Assembly: GCA_964638815.1 (NCBI GenBank)
Contig: CAZXBB010000360.1
Coordinates: 1 to 41,164 of the forward strand
Length of the DNA: 41,164 nucleotides
Reading direction: 5' to 3'
DNA from: CAZXBB01 sp964638815
Lineage (GTDB): Bacteria > Planctomycetota > Phycisphaerae > Phycisphaerales > SM1A02
Of this stretch, positions 1 to 7,904 are shown one piece after another (the first letter of the stretch is position 1; each line of letters begins with the position of its first letter). Under the pieces are notes generated by a model that saw only the letters and a list, made by a program, of their open reading frames with translations, was not told the DNA's origin and ran no database searches. Position numbers and translations under genes: made by a program.

Positions 1-1
1 C

Positions 2-888
2 CGCAAGCAGGTCGAGCGTCTGCGCCGGCGGCTCGGCAGCCTGAGCTGGTTCATGAAGTGCCTGAAGGAACCCATCGCGCGCCGCGCCAATCGCGAGGAC
101 GGTTGCACGGGGTGCTTCTGGGAGGGCCGCTTCAAGTGTCATCGCCTGCTCGACGACGCGGCCGTCTTGGCGTGCATGGTGTACGTCGACCTCAACCTGA
201 TCCGCGCCGGGCTTGCGTCGACACCGGAGCAGTCGGATCACACGTCGGTACAGGACCGCATCCACGTGCGGCAACACTTCGAGAAGATCAGGGGATTGCG
301 GCGGCGGAGCCCCAGTCGAGCGGGGACCCTGCTCACCGCGCTCGCGGGCAAGCGCCGCCCTCGGAGTGCCGAAGACGGCATCTGGCTCGCGGCGCTCGAT
401 CGGCGCCGCGGGGGGCAACCAAACGGCTTGGTGGTCATTACGGGGGATGAGGTTGGTGTTATAGTGGATGGGTCGGGGGGCGGCGGCGGCGCCCCCGGCG
501 TGCGGGGACCCTGCTCCCGCCGCTCGCGGCCCCGCCCCGGCCTCGGCGTGCCGAACCCGGCATCGGGCTCGCGCCCACCGAGCCGCGCCGCGGGGGACAA
601 CGAGGCGGCTTGCTGGACATGACGGTCGATCAGTATCTTGAGATCGTGGATGCGACGGGGCGCGTCGCCCGGCGCGGCCAGCGCGCGTCGCCCGGCACGA
701 TTCCCGAGGATCTCTTGCCGATCCTGGATCGCCTCGACCTCGACGCCGAGCGCTGGACGACGGTCATGGCGACGACCGGACGCATGTTCGGCTCGGCGAT
801 CGGCGGCGCGGCGAGTCGTGCGGCGGAAGCGGTCCGGCGGCGTGCGCGATGGATCGTGGGCGCGCTGGACGTCTACCGAACGACCTGA
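2..888 (+). pseudogene. REP-associated (RAYT/IS200-like) transposase, 5'-truncated by the window edge and frameshifted
   Basis: The reading frame is open from base 2 and gives the family's C-terminal signature WEGRFK followed by YVDLNLIRAGLA, as in Y1 (HUH) transposases that mobilise REP palindromes; the HUH catalytic part would lie before base 1. This frame runs to a stop at 622. The true C-terminus (LLDMTVDQYLEIVDATGR, then IPEDLLPILDRLDL) lies in a different frame and ends at 888. The shift is explained by a direct duplication: bases 321-430 and 503-612 are both 110 long, clearly similar, and offset by 182, which is not a multiple of three. Copy 1 reads RAGTLL..RRGGQ in the first frame and copy 2 reads the equivalent RAGTLL..RRGGQ in the second. 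The product is probably inactive. Family assignment is by motif recognition only. Confidence 0.75.
321..612 (+). repeat. Diverged direct duplication (110 bp, copies at 321-430 and 503-612) inside the transposase
   Basis: Both copies begin CGGGGACCCTGCTC and end GGCTTG. They stay collinear without net length change but differ at many positions. The 72 bases between them include a G-rich run (gtcggggggcggcggcggc) that fits neither copy. The offset of 182 bases moves the reading frame, so the downstream half of the transposase is read only from copy 2. Confidence 0.7.
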
Positions 889-1451
889 GATCGCTGATCG
901 CTGATCGCGGCTGTGCCCACCCGTACAAGCGAGCGCCCGGCCTCTCCTCTCGGCCTCAAGGCCCGCGGTTCCGGCGGCTGCAGACGGCTGCGGACGGCGA
1001 TACCGCGCGCCGCCTTGGTCCTTCAGGTCCACCTCGGCGTAGCGCGAGCATCGGCCGGCGGTGAATCGATCGATCCGGCACTCCTCGCGGCCGCGCGGCG
1101 ACGATCTGGCTTCGGCGGGTCAGAGAAGTGCCTGTCCTGACTTTGTGGACTTTGGACTTTGTGGACTTTGTGCTCTGACTTTGCTGACTTTGCTCTTGCT
1201 CTGACTTTGCTCCTCCACGATGAACCGGGCAGACGCTTTTGGGCATTCAGGAGGGTGCCGTCCGGGCGGCGCGGTACGCTGATCGACATGGTCCCGGACG
1301 GCACGATCGAATGGCGGGCGAGCGGGCGCCCCGTCGCCGCGGGCGGGCTGATCGCCGGCGCGAAGCTGACCGGGGGATCGCGCGGGCCGAGTTCCTGGGA
1401 CTGCGCTGCCAACGACTTCAGCGTGGAGCCCATAGATTCCTTGGAGCTATC
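889..1451. other. Intergenic stretch with a pyrimidine/ACTTTG minisatellite
   Basis: No convincing gene is visible. Open frames on both strands here have no recognisable domain or good start. The notable content is at 1137-1212, where short units of GACTTTG and GGACTTT are repeated about eight times with TGCTCT interruptions, much more AT-rich than the surroundings. The last bases before 1452 (GGAG at 1443-1446) form the ribosome binding site of the next gene. Confidence 0.5.
1137..1212. repeat. Degenerate heptad minisatellite (GACTTTG-like units)
   Basis: Units such as GACTTTG, TGGACTTT and TGACTTTGC recur head to tail with small interruptions. Composition differs sharply from the neighbouring GC-rich DNA. 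It lies downstream of the broken transposase and upstream of the gene at 1452. Confidence 0.6.
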
Positions 1452-2249
1452 ATGAGACCGCGTCGAAGCACATCCGAGGTGCTCCTGCTAAGCCTGCTGG
1501 CCGCTCCACCCAATCATCTCCTTTGCGCCAATGAAACCGTCTATGACAATGGATCTCCGAACTACGACGGTGGCTACAGCAACGGCGTGGACCTCAGCGG
1601 TGCGCGGCGTACGTTGCTGGATGACTTTGTTGTTCCGAGCGACCAGGAGTGGGTTGTCTCCGGTTTGCGCCATCTCGCTATATGGGCAACACTACCGCCG
1701 GGGACGGGTACGGACTTCGAGCTGATCGTGCGAGCAGATAACGATGACCAGCCCGGAGATCCTCTGCTCGTGGCGACCACGATCGCTTACTCCGAAACGG
1801 AAACCGGTCGCGTTGTTTTTAGCCGGCCGGAGTATGAGTCCTGGTACGAATTCGAACCGATTTCGCTCGGCCCAGGCAGATATTGGATCGAAGGAACGGT
1901 CGTCGGCCCAGAGAACAACTTCTGGCTGATTACCGGAAACGGCATCTTCCAGGGCAGCGAATGCTGGACGAACTACGAGGATCTCGGTGGGCTCATGCCA
2001 GGATCAGTGTTCTTCGGAACACAGACAGACATCAACTTTCGATTGGAAGGATCCGTGATCCAGGTTGATCCGTGCCCCGCAGACATTGACGAGAGTGGTT
2101 CCGTGGGTTTCGAAGATCTCATTGCTGTGCTCTCGGCGTGGGGGCCGTGCAACCACCCCACGCACTGCCCGGAGGATCTCGACGGTGGCGGCGTCGTGGA
2201 CCTTGCTGACCTTCTCATCATCCTCTCGGCGTGGGGCCCATGTCCCTGA
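1452..2249 (+). CDS. Secreted protein with C-terminal dockerin-like (Phycisphaerales GC-type) tail
   Basis: The protein has 265 residues. The ATG at 1452 was chosen over upstream starts because it follows GGAG at 1443-1446 and begins a signal peptide (MRPRR, then a hydrophobic run VLLLSLLAAPP ending near LLCA). The middle, from YDNGSPNYDGG, is a beta-rich exported domain with DDFVV and WWI/YW-type aromatic stretches, of unknown function. From about residue 205 there are two dockerin-like EF-hand repeats, each ending in ILSAWGPC or VLSAWGPC, with the calcium-loop pattern DIDESGSVGFEDL and DLDGGGVVDLADL. Such tails are common on exported proteins of Phycisphaerales and are thought to anchor or sort them; the partner is not known to me. 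Two more proteins in this window carry the same tail. Confidence 0.8.
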   Translation: MRPRRSTSEVLLLSLLAAPPNHLLCANETVYDNGSPNYDGGYSNGVDLSGARRTLLDDFVVPSDQEWVVSGLRHLAIWATLPPGTGTDFELIVRADNDDQPGDPLLVATTIAYSETETGRVVFSRPEYESWYEFEPISLGPGRYWIEGTVVGPENNFWLITGNGIFQGSECWTNYEDLGGLMPGSVFFGTQTDINFRLEGSVIQVDPCPADIDESGSVGFEDLIAVLSAWGPCNHPTHCPEDLDGGGVVDLADLLIILSAWGPCP

Positions 2250-2883
2250 TCCGCGTCAATGCCAACACCGCGAACGCAGGATGCTACCGTTACGCACGAC
2301 CCCCACTCATGCGTCCGGGGCGGTCGAGACGCACGAGGACGTGAAGGTGGATGCTCATCGCGCAGTGCGCGGCAGCCTCCACGGCGAAGATCGAAGTCAG
2401 GAACTCAGCCCCCGCTCGAGCATCGCCAGGATCAGCGCCCGATGCCGCTCACAGGCGCTACGCGACGGGTCGGACCGGGCGGGCACTTCCGGGCCGGCGG
2501 GCACTTCGGGCGCCGCGCTGGCTGGTTTTGATCCCCGCTCTCCGTGGACGGAATCGGCCTCCACGACAGCGCCAGGCGGGTCCGACCCGGTGGGCACTTT
2601 GGCTGGCTTTGACCGCCCGCCGAACGCCGGAACACCCCGAGCCACCGCCTCGACGGAACGCAGCGAGATGCGCCGGAGCTCGAGGTTCCCTCCTGCGAGC
2701 CGCCGTGTCCTGAGGACATCGACGGCAGCGGCGACATCGCCCTGGGAGACATTCTCGAGATCCTCTCCGCCTGGGGAAACGCGGGCGGCCCGGGGGATCT
2801 CGACGGCAACGGCTTCGTCGGCTTCGGCGACGTGCTCGTCGTGCTCGGGGCGTGGGGACCGTGTCCCTAGTAGACGAGAACGC
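2250..2883. other. Region between two genes, holding only the dockerin remnant and short direct repeats
   Basis: Apart from the remnant at 2613-2870 I see no gene. A long open frame crossing the region and continuing antisense to the glycosyltransferase is a by-product of high GC. The motif GGGCACTT followed by GGCTGG-TTTTGA/CTTTGA occurs in imperfect copies around 2490-2530 and 2590-2612, so part of this DNA is internally duplicated. Confidence 0.4.
2613..2870 (+). pseudogene. Orphan dockerin-like tail: remnant of a second secreted protein
   Basis: In the frame ending with the stop at 2868-2870 the sequence encodes CPEDIDGSGDIALGDIL, then EILSAWGNAGGPGDLDG and VVLGAWGPCP. This is a complete double dockerin-like tail. 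The frame is closed upstream by a TGA at 2610-2612 and another at 2529-2531, and no start codon, signal peptide or domain precedes it. The tail resembles those at 37509-39020 (SAWGNAGGPEDLDG) more than that of the adjacent 1452 gene. It therefore looks like the 3' end of a decayed or recombined gene rather than a short gene. Confidence 0.65.
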
Positions 2884-4377
2884 CTACACGAACTTCAGCC
2901 GCCGCGCCGCGAACAGCGTCATGCGGAGCAGGAGCATCCCGCCGGTCCAGCGGTTGATGTTCGTGTCGCCGTACGTCCGCGCCCGGTAGCGCACCGGCAT
3001 GTCCACGATCTTGAGGTTGAGCTTCGCCGCGCCGAAGATCAGGTCGAAGTCGCCGTACGGATCGAAGTCGCCGAAGTAGCCGCGGTTCGCGACGATGCGC
3101 TCGTAGTCGTGCTTCCAGACGACCTTCGTACCGCAGAGCGTGTCCTTGATCGGCTGCCCGAGCAGCCACGTGAACGCCCAGCCGAAGAACTTGTTCCCGA
3201 GGAAGTTCAGCGGACGCATCGCCTCACCCTCCATCGGGTAGACCAGCCGCACGCCGTTGACGAACTCGCCCTTGCCGGAGGTGAGCACCTCCATGAAGCG
3301 CGGCAGATCCTCCGGCGGAACCGTCAGGTCCGCGTCGAGGATCGTGAGGATGTCGCCGTGCGCCTTCGAGAATCCGAGCCGCACCGCGTCACCCTTGCCC
3401 TTGCCGGTCTGCTGCATGACCTCGCAGCGGCGACCGCTCTTCGCGACTTCGTCCCGGATCGTCTGCCACGTGTCGTCACTCGAGCCGCCCTCGACGAAGA
3501 TGAGCTCCGTGCCGCCGAGCATCTCCGGCGTCGTCTCGATGATGCGCCGTATGTTGCCGGCCTCGTTGCGTGCCGGGACGACGACCGACACGACGGGACG
3601 CTGCGGCACACGCGACGGGTCCGGCTGCGGCCGCGCGACGGTGAAGTTCGTCATCGCGAGGTGGCGCATCGGCCAGAGCTTCACGAGGAACCTGTTGCAG
3701 AGACGATCGATCAGGGGGATGCGAACCGGGCAGAGAACCTCGGTCCAGTGCCGCATCGGCTCGAGACCGGCCAGCATCAGCAGGTTGTCGAGATCGTTCC
3801 GTACGATCCAGTTCTGCCGGAGCATGCCGGTCGCGCGGTTCATGCGGCGCCCGAGCGTCAGCGGCCACTGCCACACGCGGCTGTAGGAGTTGATGATGAT
3901 CCGCGTGTGCGGGGCGCAGCACGCGGCGACGCGCGTCAGCACCCTCTGCACGTCCCAGAGGTCGCCGATGAGATCGGACAGGATGATCGCGTCGAACGCC
4001 TGCTCCGGATCGGGCAGCGCGAAATCGTGCGCGTCCGCCTCGACGAACGTGAGATCCGGGTGCTGCCCGCGCGCGAGCGCGATCATCCCGGGCGAGAAGT
4101 CGACGCCGACGCCGACCGACGGCTTCAGCGCGGCGAGCAGCCCGCCCTGGCCGCAGCCGATCTCGAGCACGCGCCGGCCCTCGGGGATCAGCGTGCGGTA
4201 GACCTCGATCACGCGTCGCCGGTATACGCCGCCCCAGCCGTGGCGACGCGGGATCGACGCGGCGATGCCTTCCCAGTGCGCGCGGCGTTCATCGCGATAA
4301 CGGTCCGCGGCGGGCTTCGTACCGGGTCGGGCCGGGGCGGTCACGGTCTCGGAGCTGGGAGCCTGGGGCGACTGCAT
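2884..4377 (-). CDS. Class I SAM methyltransferase fused to a family 2 glycosyltransferase (dolichyl/polyprenyl-phosphate sugar synthase-like)
   Basis: The protein has 497 residues from the ATG at 4377, 13 bases after the upstream gene stops; a TTG at 4419 in the same frame would overlap that gene. The N-terminal half is a Rossmann methyltransferase with motif I VLEIGCGQGG at about residues 70-79, followed by VGVDFSPGMI and an LSDLIGDLWD segment. The C-terminal half starts near VVSVVVPARNEAGNI and shows the GT-A features VEGGSSDDT, GKGKGDAVR and ILDADLTVPPEDL (DXD-like), as in DPM1-type GT2 enzymes that load a sugar onto polyprenyl phosphate. The GT-C protein just upstream would be the natural user of such a lipid-linked sugar. 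The methyltransferase target is unknown. The fusion itself is clear because one uninterrupted frame covers both domains. Confidence 0.85.
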   Translation of the reverse strand: MQSPQAPSSETVTAPARPGTKPAADRYRDERRAHWEGIAASIPRRHGWGGVYRRRVIEVYRTLIPEGRRVLEIGCGQGGLLAALKPSVGVGVDFSPGMIALARGQHPDLTFVEADAHDFALPDPEQAFDAIILSDLIGDLWDVQRVLTRVAACCAPHTRIIINSYSRVWQWPLTLGRRMNRATGMLRQNWIVRNDLDNLLMLAGLEPMRHWTEVLCPVRIPLIDRLCNRFLVKLWPMRHLAMTNFTVARPQPDPSRVPQRPVVSVVVPARNEAGNIRRIIETTPEMLGGTELIFVEGGSSDDTWQTIRDEVAKSGRRCEVMQQTGKGKGDAVRLGFSKAHGDILTILDADLTVPPEDLPRFMEVLTSGKGEFVNGVRLVYPMEGEAMRPLNFLGNKFFGWAFTWLLGQPIKDTLCGTKVVWKHDYERIVANRGYFGDFDPYGDFDLIFGAAKLNLKIVDMPVRYRARTYGDTNINRWTGGMLLLRMTLFAARRLKFV

Positions 4378-4390
4378 CGGATGGTCCACG

Positions 4391-5986
4391 TCATCGGGCG
4401 GGCGGGATCCTCGATACAACGAAGTCGTTGAAAAACTCCTGCTGCTCGTCGGCCCGGCGCACCGTCCGGTACAGCTCCGCGTGCCGGCCCTTCATCAGGA
4501 CGTACGTCGCGCCGCCGGGCCGCGGGAGCGTGTCGAGGAAGGCCGCGAACTCGGCGTCGCTGTAGGGGCGGACCGGCGCGGGGAGCGGGCCGTAGGGATA
4601 CAGGCAGTCGCCCCAGAAGTACGGATACGCGCACCACGCGTCGCCGGGCGCGAGCGACGCCTTCAGGTGTGCCGCGATCGGGCGGTAGTCCGTCTCGTTC
4701 CAGAGCACCATGTCGTACGGATTCGCCGGCCGCGCGATGCGCAGGACGCCGAACGCCAGGAGCAGCACGACGACGCCGGTCTGCGCGACGATCCGCGGCC
4801 GCAGCAGCCAGTGCGCGCCGATGCCGGCGAAGACGATGAAGCCCGTCACGAAGATGAGCATGAAGCGGGGGCCGGTGAAGAGCGCGATGGGCGCGATCGC
4901 GGACGTGATCACCAGCAGGATCAGGCCGAGCCGCACGCCCGGCAGCGCGATCGCCGCGTTCTCGTGCGCCGCGCGGTACTGCCGGTCGGCGACGACGCAG
5001 CCGAACCCGAAGAGCGCCATGAACAGCAGCGCGAGGGCGGCGGGCGAGAACAGCGCGAACGGCCCGATCGAGAGCACGTGATCGATCGCCGCGAACGGCG
5101 ACGCGACGGCGAAGTGCGTCCAGAGCGCGAGCCACCGGTTGTGCGTCTCGACCTCGCTGATCCCCGGGTTCGAGAGATGAACCGCCAGGAGACCGAGGAT
5201 CGACACGCTGATCAGCGCGTACCACCACGTCTGCCGGAAGAGCGAGCCGATCCCCTGCCCGGCCCGCAGCCGGCGCACGAGCTCGATCAGCACGAGCGGG
5301 CCCACCAGCGCCCACGTCAGCCAGTGCAGGCTCTGCGCGAAGAGCACGGCGAGCCACAGACGCCACGGCGAGCGGTGCGACGCCTGCTGCTCGCGCACGA
5401 AGACGAGGAACGCGAGAATCGTGCCGCACTGGGCGAGCGCGTACGGCCGCGCGATGCCGGCGTAGATCTCCGCGATCAGGCTGATCGCGAGGAGCGCCGC
5501 CAGCCACAGCCCGAGCGTCGGCTCGACCAGCGCGCGGCCGAGGCGGTACATGAGGAACACCGACAGGAGCGAGGCGAGGGCCGAGGGCAGACGAGCCGCC
5601 GCCAGGTTCGAGTGCGTGACCGCCTCGATGATCTCCGCGAGCACCGGCAAGAACGGCGGATGCCCGTCGACAAGGACGAGACACGCCCGCTGCGCGAGCG
5701 GCCCGGACTCGTAGAAGTCGCGGACCATCTCGAGCCTGTCGCCGGCGAGCCACCCACCCCGCTCGAGCTTCTCGAGGAACAGCGGGAAGATGTCGTCGGT
5801 GCGGTACTGGTTGCGCCAGCACTCCAGGTGCCGCATCTCGTCGTTCGTGACCGACAGACGCCACGGGGCGGCGAGACGCGTTCCGACCGCGAACGCGGCA
5901 ACCAGCACGGCGGCGACGACGAACCAGATTCCCCTTGGGCGCGCGGACACGGGCACAGCGTAACGGGCCGGGCCATCCGACGGCAA
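4391..5986 (-). CDS. GT-C superfamily integral membrane glycosyltransferase (GT39/ArnT-like)
   Basis: The protein has 531 residues counted from a TTG at 5986; GTG codons at 5956 and 5950 are alternative starts. About ten hydrophobic segments are visible, beginning with WFVVAAVLVAAFAVG. The first extracytoplasmic loop has the acidic pair NDE at about residues 48-50, and the GDGHPP-like motif VDGHPPFLPVL follows near residue 108, both typical of protein-O-mannosyltransferase/ArnT-like enzymes that use polyprenyl-phosphate sugars on the outer face of the membrane. The C-terminal soluble part contains WNETDYRPIA and YPYFWGDCLYPYG. It is the middle gene of a minus-strand operon, 7 bases after the FkbM gene and directly before the GT2 fusion expected to make the lipid donor. 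The acceptor is unknown. Confidence 0.8.
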   Translation of the reverse strand: MPSDGPARYAVPVSARPRGIWFVVAAVLVAAFAVGTRLAAPWRLSVTNDEMRHLECWRNQYRTDDIFPLFLEKLERGGWLAGDRLEMVRDFYESGPLAQRACLVLVDGHPPFLPVLAEIIEAVTHSNLAAARLPSALASLLSVFLMYRLGRALVEPTLGLWLAALLAISLIAEIYAGIARPYALAQCGTILAFLVFVREQQASHRSPWRLWLAVLFAQSLHWLTWALVGPLVLIELVRRLRAGQGIGSLFRQTWWYALISVSILGLLAVHLSNPGISEVETHNRWLALWTHFAVASPFAAIDHVLSIGPFALFSPAALALLFMALFGFGCVVADRQYRAAHENAAIALPGVRLGLILLVITSAIAPIALFTGPRFMLIFVTGFIVFAGIGAHWLLRPRIVAQTGVVVLLLAFGVLRIARPANPYDMVLWNETDYRPIAAHLKASLAPGDAWCAYPYFWGDCLYPYGPLPAPVRPYSDAEFAAFLDTLPRPGGATYVLMKGRHAELYRTVRRADEQQEFFNDFVVSRIPPAR

Positions 5987-5993
5987 ACGCTTC

Positions 5994-6734
5994 CTAGCCG
6001 GCGCGCTCCGCGAAGATGTTGGTGTAGCCGAGCGAGTTCAGGGGCGGCGCGTCCCCGACGTCGATCCGCTCGCCCCGCGCCGAGACACCGTGAAGGGTGA
6101 AGCCGCGTTCGCACAGGAACGCGCGGAGCTGCGCGGCGCTCCCGCCGGACTTCGCGAGCCCGTCGGGGAAGTACTCCATGACCAGTCGCACATCCCGGTT
6201 CTCGCGCAGCACCCGATCCATGCCGAGGAGCGCGTGGTACTCGAACCCCTGGATATCCATCTTGATGAAGTCGACGCGCTGCCCGGCCCCGAAGTAGTCG
6301 TCGAGCGCGACGCACGAGACGGTGACCGCCTTGCGGCCCTCGCCGCTGTCGTAGGTCCGGTGATCGACGTTGAGGGCGCTCGAGACGTACAGCGTGATCT
6401 CCCCGGTCTTCGCGCCGACCGCCTTGCGGTTCAGCGTGACCTGCGGTCGCGGGCGGCCCCCGGCCAGCAACGCGAAGTTGCGGGCGTCGGGCTCGAACGC
6501 GTGCACGGCCCCGGTCGGCCCGACGCAGTCGGCGAAGAAGTCCGTATAGATGCCGATGTTCGCGCCCACGTCGGCGACGACCATCCCGGGCCCGAGCACG
6601 GACGCGTAGAGCCGCCGCTCCCCGCGGTCCGTGAGCGTCTTGTAACCCGCGTAGAGACGGCGGTAGAGCCGCGGCGTCCGGTCAAAGAGGACCCGCTCGG
6701 TCAGCGAGTAAACTGTCTCGAGGGCGGAGGGCAT
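5994..6734 (-). CDS. FkbM family methyltransferase
   Basis: The protein has 246 residues from the ATG at 6734, which fits the family length; longer versions add an Arg-rich unconserved leader. The SAM-binding motif VVADVGANIG is at residues 52-61, followed by VHAFEPDARNF, and the family signature VDFIKMDIQGFEYHAL lies in the second half, then LVMEYFP. FkbM enzymes O-methylate small molecules and sugars and are frequent in polysaccharide or glycolipid gene clusters. It leads the minus-strand operon with the GT-C and GT2 genes, so methylation of an exported glycan or lipid-linked sugar is a reasonable inference. Confidence 0.85.
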   Translation of the reverse strand: MPSALETVYSLTERVLFDRTPRLYRRLYAGYKTLTDRGERRLYASVLGPGMVVADVGANIGIYTDFFADCVGPTGAVHAFEPDARNFALLAGGRPRPQVTLNRKAVGAKTGEITLYVSSALNVDHRTYDSGEGRKAVTVSCVALDDYFGAGQRVDFIKMDIQGFEYHALLGMDRVLRENRDVRLVMEYFPDGLAKSGGSAAQLRAFLCERGFTLHGVSARGERIDVGDAPPLNSLGYTNIFAERAG

Positions 6735-6780
6735 GCGGGGGACTGTACGTCGCGTTCGCCTCGTGTGGGGCACACGTCGC

Positions 6781-6814
6781 CGCCTGCACGCGGGTCCCCG
6801 CAACGGTGCAGGCG
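6781..6814. promoter_or_regulatory. Nested inverted repeat between divergent genes
   Basis: The arms CGCCTGCAC (6781-6789) and GTGCAGGCG (6806-6814) are perfect complements. Between them sits a second stem GCGGG/CCCGC (6790-6794 and 6797-6801). It lies in the 198-base gap between the divergently read FkbM gene and htpX, so it could be a shared operator or a REP-like palindrome. No T-run follows in either direction, which argues against an intrinsic terminator. Confidence 0.4.
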
Positions 6815-6932
6815 GGGACGCCCGCACCCTAAGCTGCCATTCTGACAGTCACGTGCGTGTCCTGCGGGGACCGGGGACGTGACGCGTCCGGCACGAACTT
6901 TGCGACCTGTTCCCCAGTAAGCAGGGACAACC

Positions 6933-7769
6933 ATGCACGCCTTCCATAACAACGTCAAGACCGCCGTCCTGCTCGCCGCCCTCTTCGGCCTCGTCGTCTT
7001 CGTCGGCAGCTACTGGGGCGCGAACGGCATGATCATCGCCGGCGTGTTCGCGCTCGTGATGAACTTCGGCGCCTGGTACGCCTCCGACAAGATCGCGATC
7101 GCGGCGATGCGCGGGCAGCTGGTGACCGAGGCCAGCGCCCCCGATCTCCACGCCATGGTCGCGCGGCTCGCCGAACGGGCGGAGCTGCCGATGCCGCGGA
7201 TCTACGTCTGCCCCCAGGACGCGCCGAACGCGTTCGCGACCGGACGCAACCCGAAGCACGCCGCGGTCGCCGTGACGCGCGGCGCGCTCAGCCTCCTCGA
7301 CCGGAACGAACTCGAGGGCGTGATGGCGCACGAGCTTGCGCACATCAGGAACCGCGACACGCTGACCTCGACCATCGCGGCCACCGTCGCCGGTCTCTTC
7401 AGCATGATGGCCCAGTTCGCGCTGTTCTTCGGCGCCGGCGGCCGCCGGGGCGACAACCCGCTCGCCATGATCGCCGTCGTGCTCCTTGGCGCGATCGGCG
7501 CCGCCCTCATCAAGGCGATGATCAGCCGCAGCCGCGAGTTCGTCGCCGACGCCCACGGCGCGAAGATCGCCGGCTCCCCGCACGGCCTCGCCTCCGCCCT
7601 CCGCCGCCTCGAATCGCATGCGAAGCGCATCCCGATGCGCAACCCGAACCCCGCGATGAACAGCCTCTTCATCGTGGAGCCGTTCATGGGGAAGACGCTG
7701 ACGCAGCTCTTCGCGTCGCATCCGCCGACGGAGGATCGCATCCGGGCGCTGTTGAGCGAACGAACGTAG
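6933..7769 (+). CDS. htpX: HtpX-type M48 membrane zinc metalloprotease
   Basis: The protein has 278 residues, close to the usual HtpX size. The ATG at 6933 follows AGGGAC. Two N-terminal membrane segments (TAVLLAALFGLVVFVG and GMIIAGVFALVMNFG) precede the catalytic helix MAHELAHIRNRD, with zinc ligands H133 and H137 and catalytic E134. The third ligand is in SREFVADAHGA. Two further hydrophobic segments (TIAATVAGLFSMMAQFALFF and LAMIAVVLLGAIGAALI) lie between, and the family end motif FASHPPTEDRI is present. HtpX degrades damaged membrane proteins from the cytoplasmic side, usually with FtsH. It converges on glyA. Nothing in the sequence looks damaged. Confidence 0.95.
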   Translation: MHAFHNNVKTAVLLAALFGLVVFVGSYWGANGMIIAGVFALVMNFGAWYASDKIAIAAMRGQLVTEASAPDLHAMVARLAERAELPMPRIYVCPQDAPNAFATGRNPKHAAVAVTRGALSLLDRNELEGVMAHELAHIRNRDTLTSTIAATVAGLFSMMAQFALFFGAGGRRGDNPLAMIAVVLLGAIGAALIKAMISRSREFVADAHGAKIAGSPHGLASALRRLESHAKRIPMRNPNPAMNSLFIVEPFMGKTLTQLFASHPPTEDRIRALLSERT

Positions 7770-7778
7770 CGTTCGGCC

Positions 7779-7829
7779 GGGAGCACCATCGGGGTGTGCC
7801 CCGGTCCTGTGCCCAAACGGGGTGCTCCC
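7779..7829. terminator. Candidate bidirectional terminator between htpX and glyA
   Basis: Perfect 9-base arms GGGAGCACC (7779-7787) and GGTGCTCCC (7821-7829) enclose a smaller hairpin GGGG-tgtg-CCCC (7791-7802). The element sits 10 bases after the htpX stop and about 70 bases past the glyA stop, where two convergent genes meet. T-runs are absent, so it may stop polymerase differently or only protect RNA ends. Confidence 0.45.
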
Positions 7830-7888
7830 TGGCTCAAACGGGCACACGTTCGTCCGCATCAAAGGAGTCGAGCGTGGTGCTCCGGTCC

Positions 7889-7904
7889 CTGACTCCGGAG
7901 TCAG
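7889..7904. repeat. 16-base perfect palindrome overlapping the glyA stop codon
   Basis: CTGACTCCGGAGTCAG is identical on both strands. On the minus strand its first bases contain the glyA TGA (7901-7903). It could be the foot of a glyA terminator or a protein site. Confidence 0.4.

Noticed and set aside
2065..4431. Very long plus-strand open frame (788 codons) over the dockerin remnant and antisense to the MT-GT2 gene
   Set aside because: The minus strand encodes clear methyltransferase and GT2 motifs; the plus frame is Arg/His/Glu-rich, lacks domains and is typical of antisense frames in GC-rich DNA.
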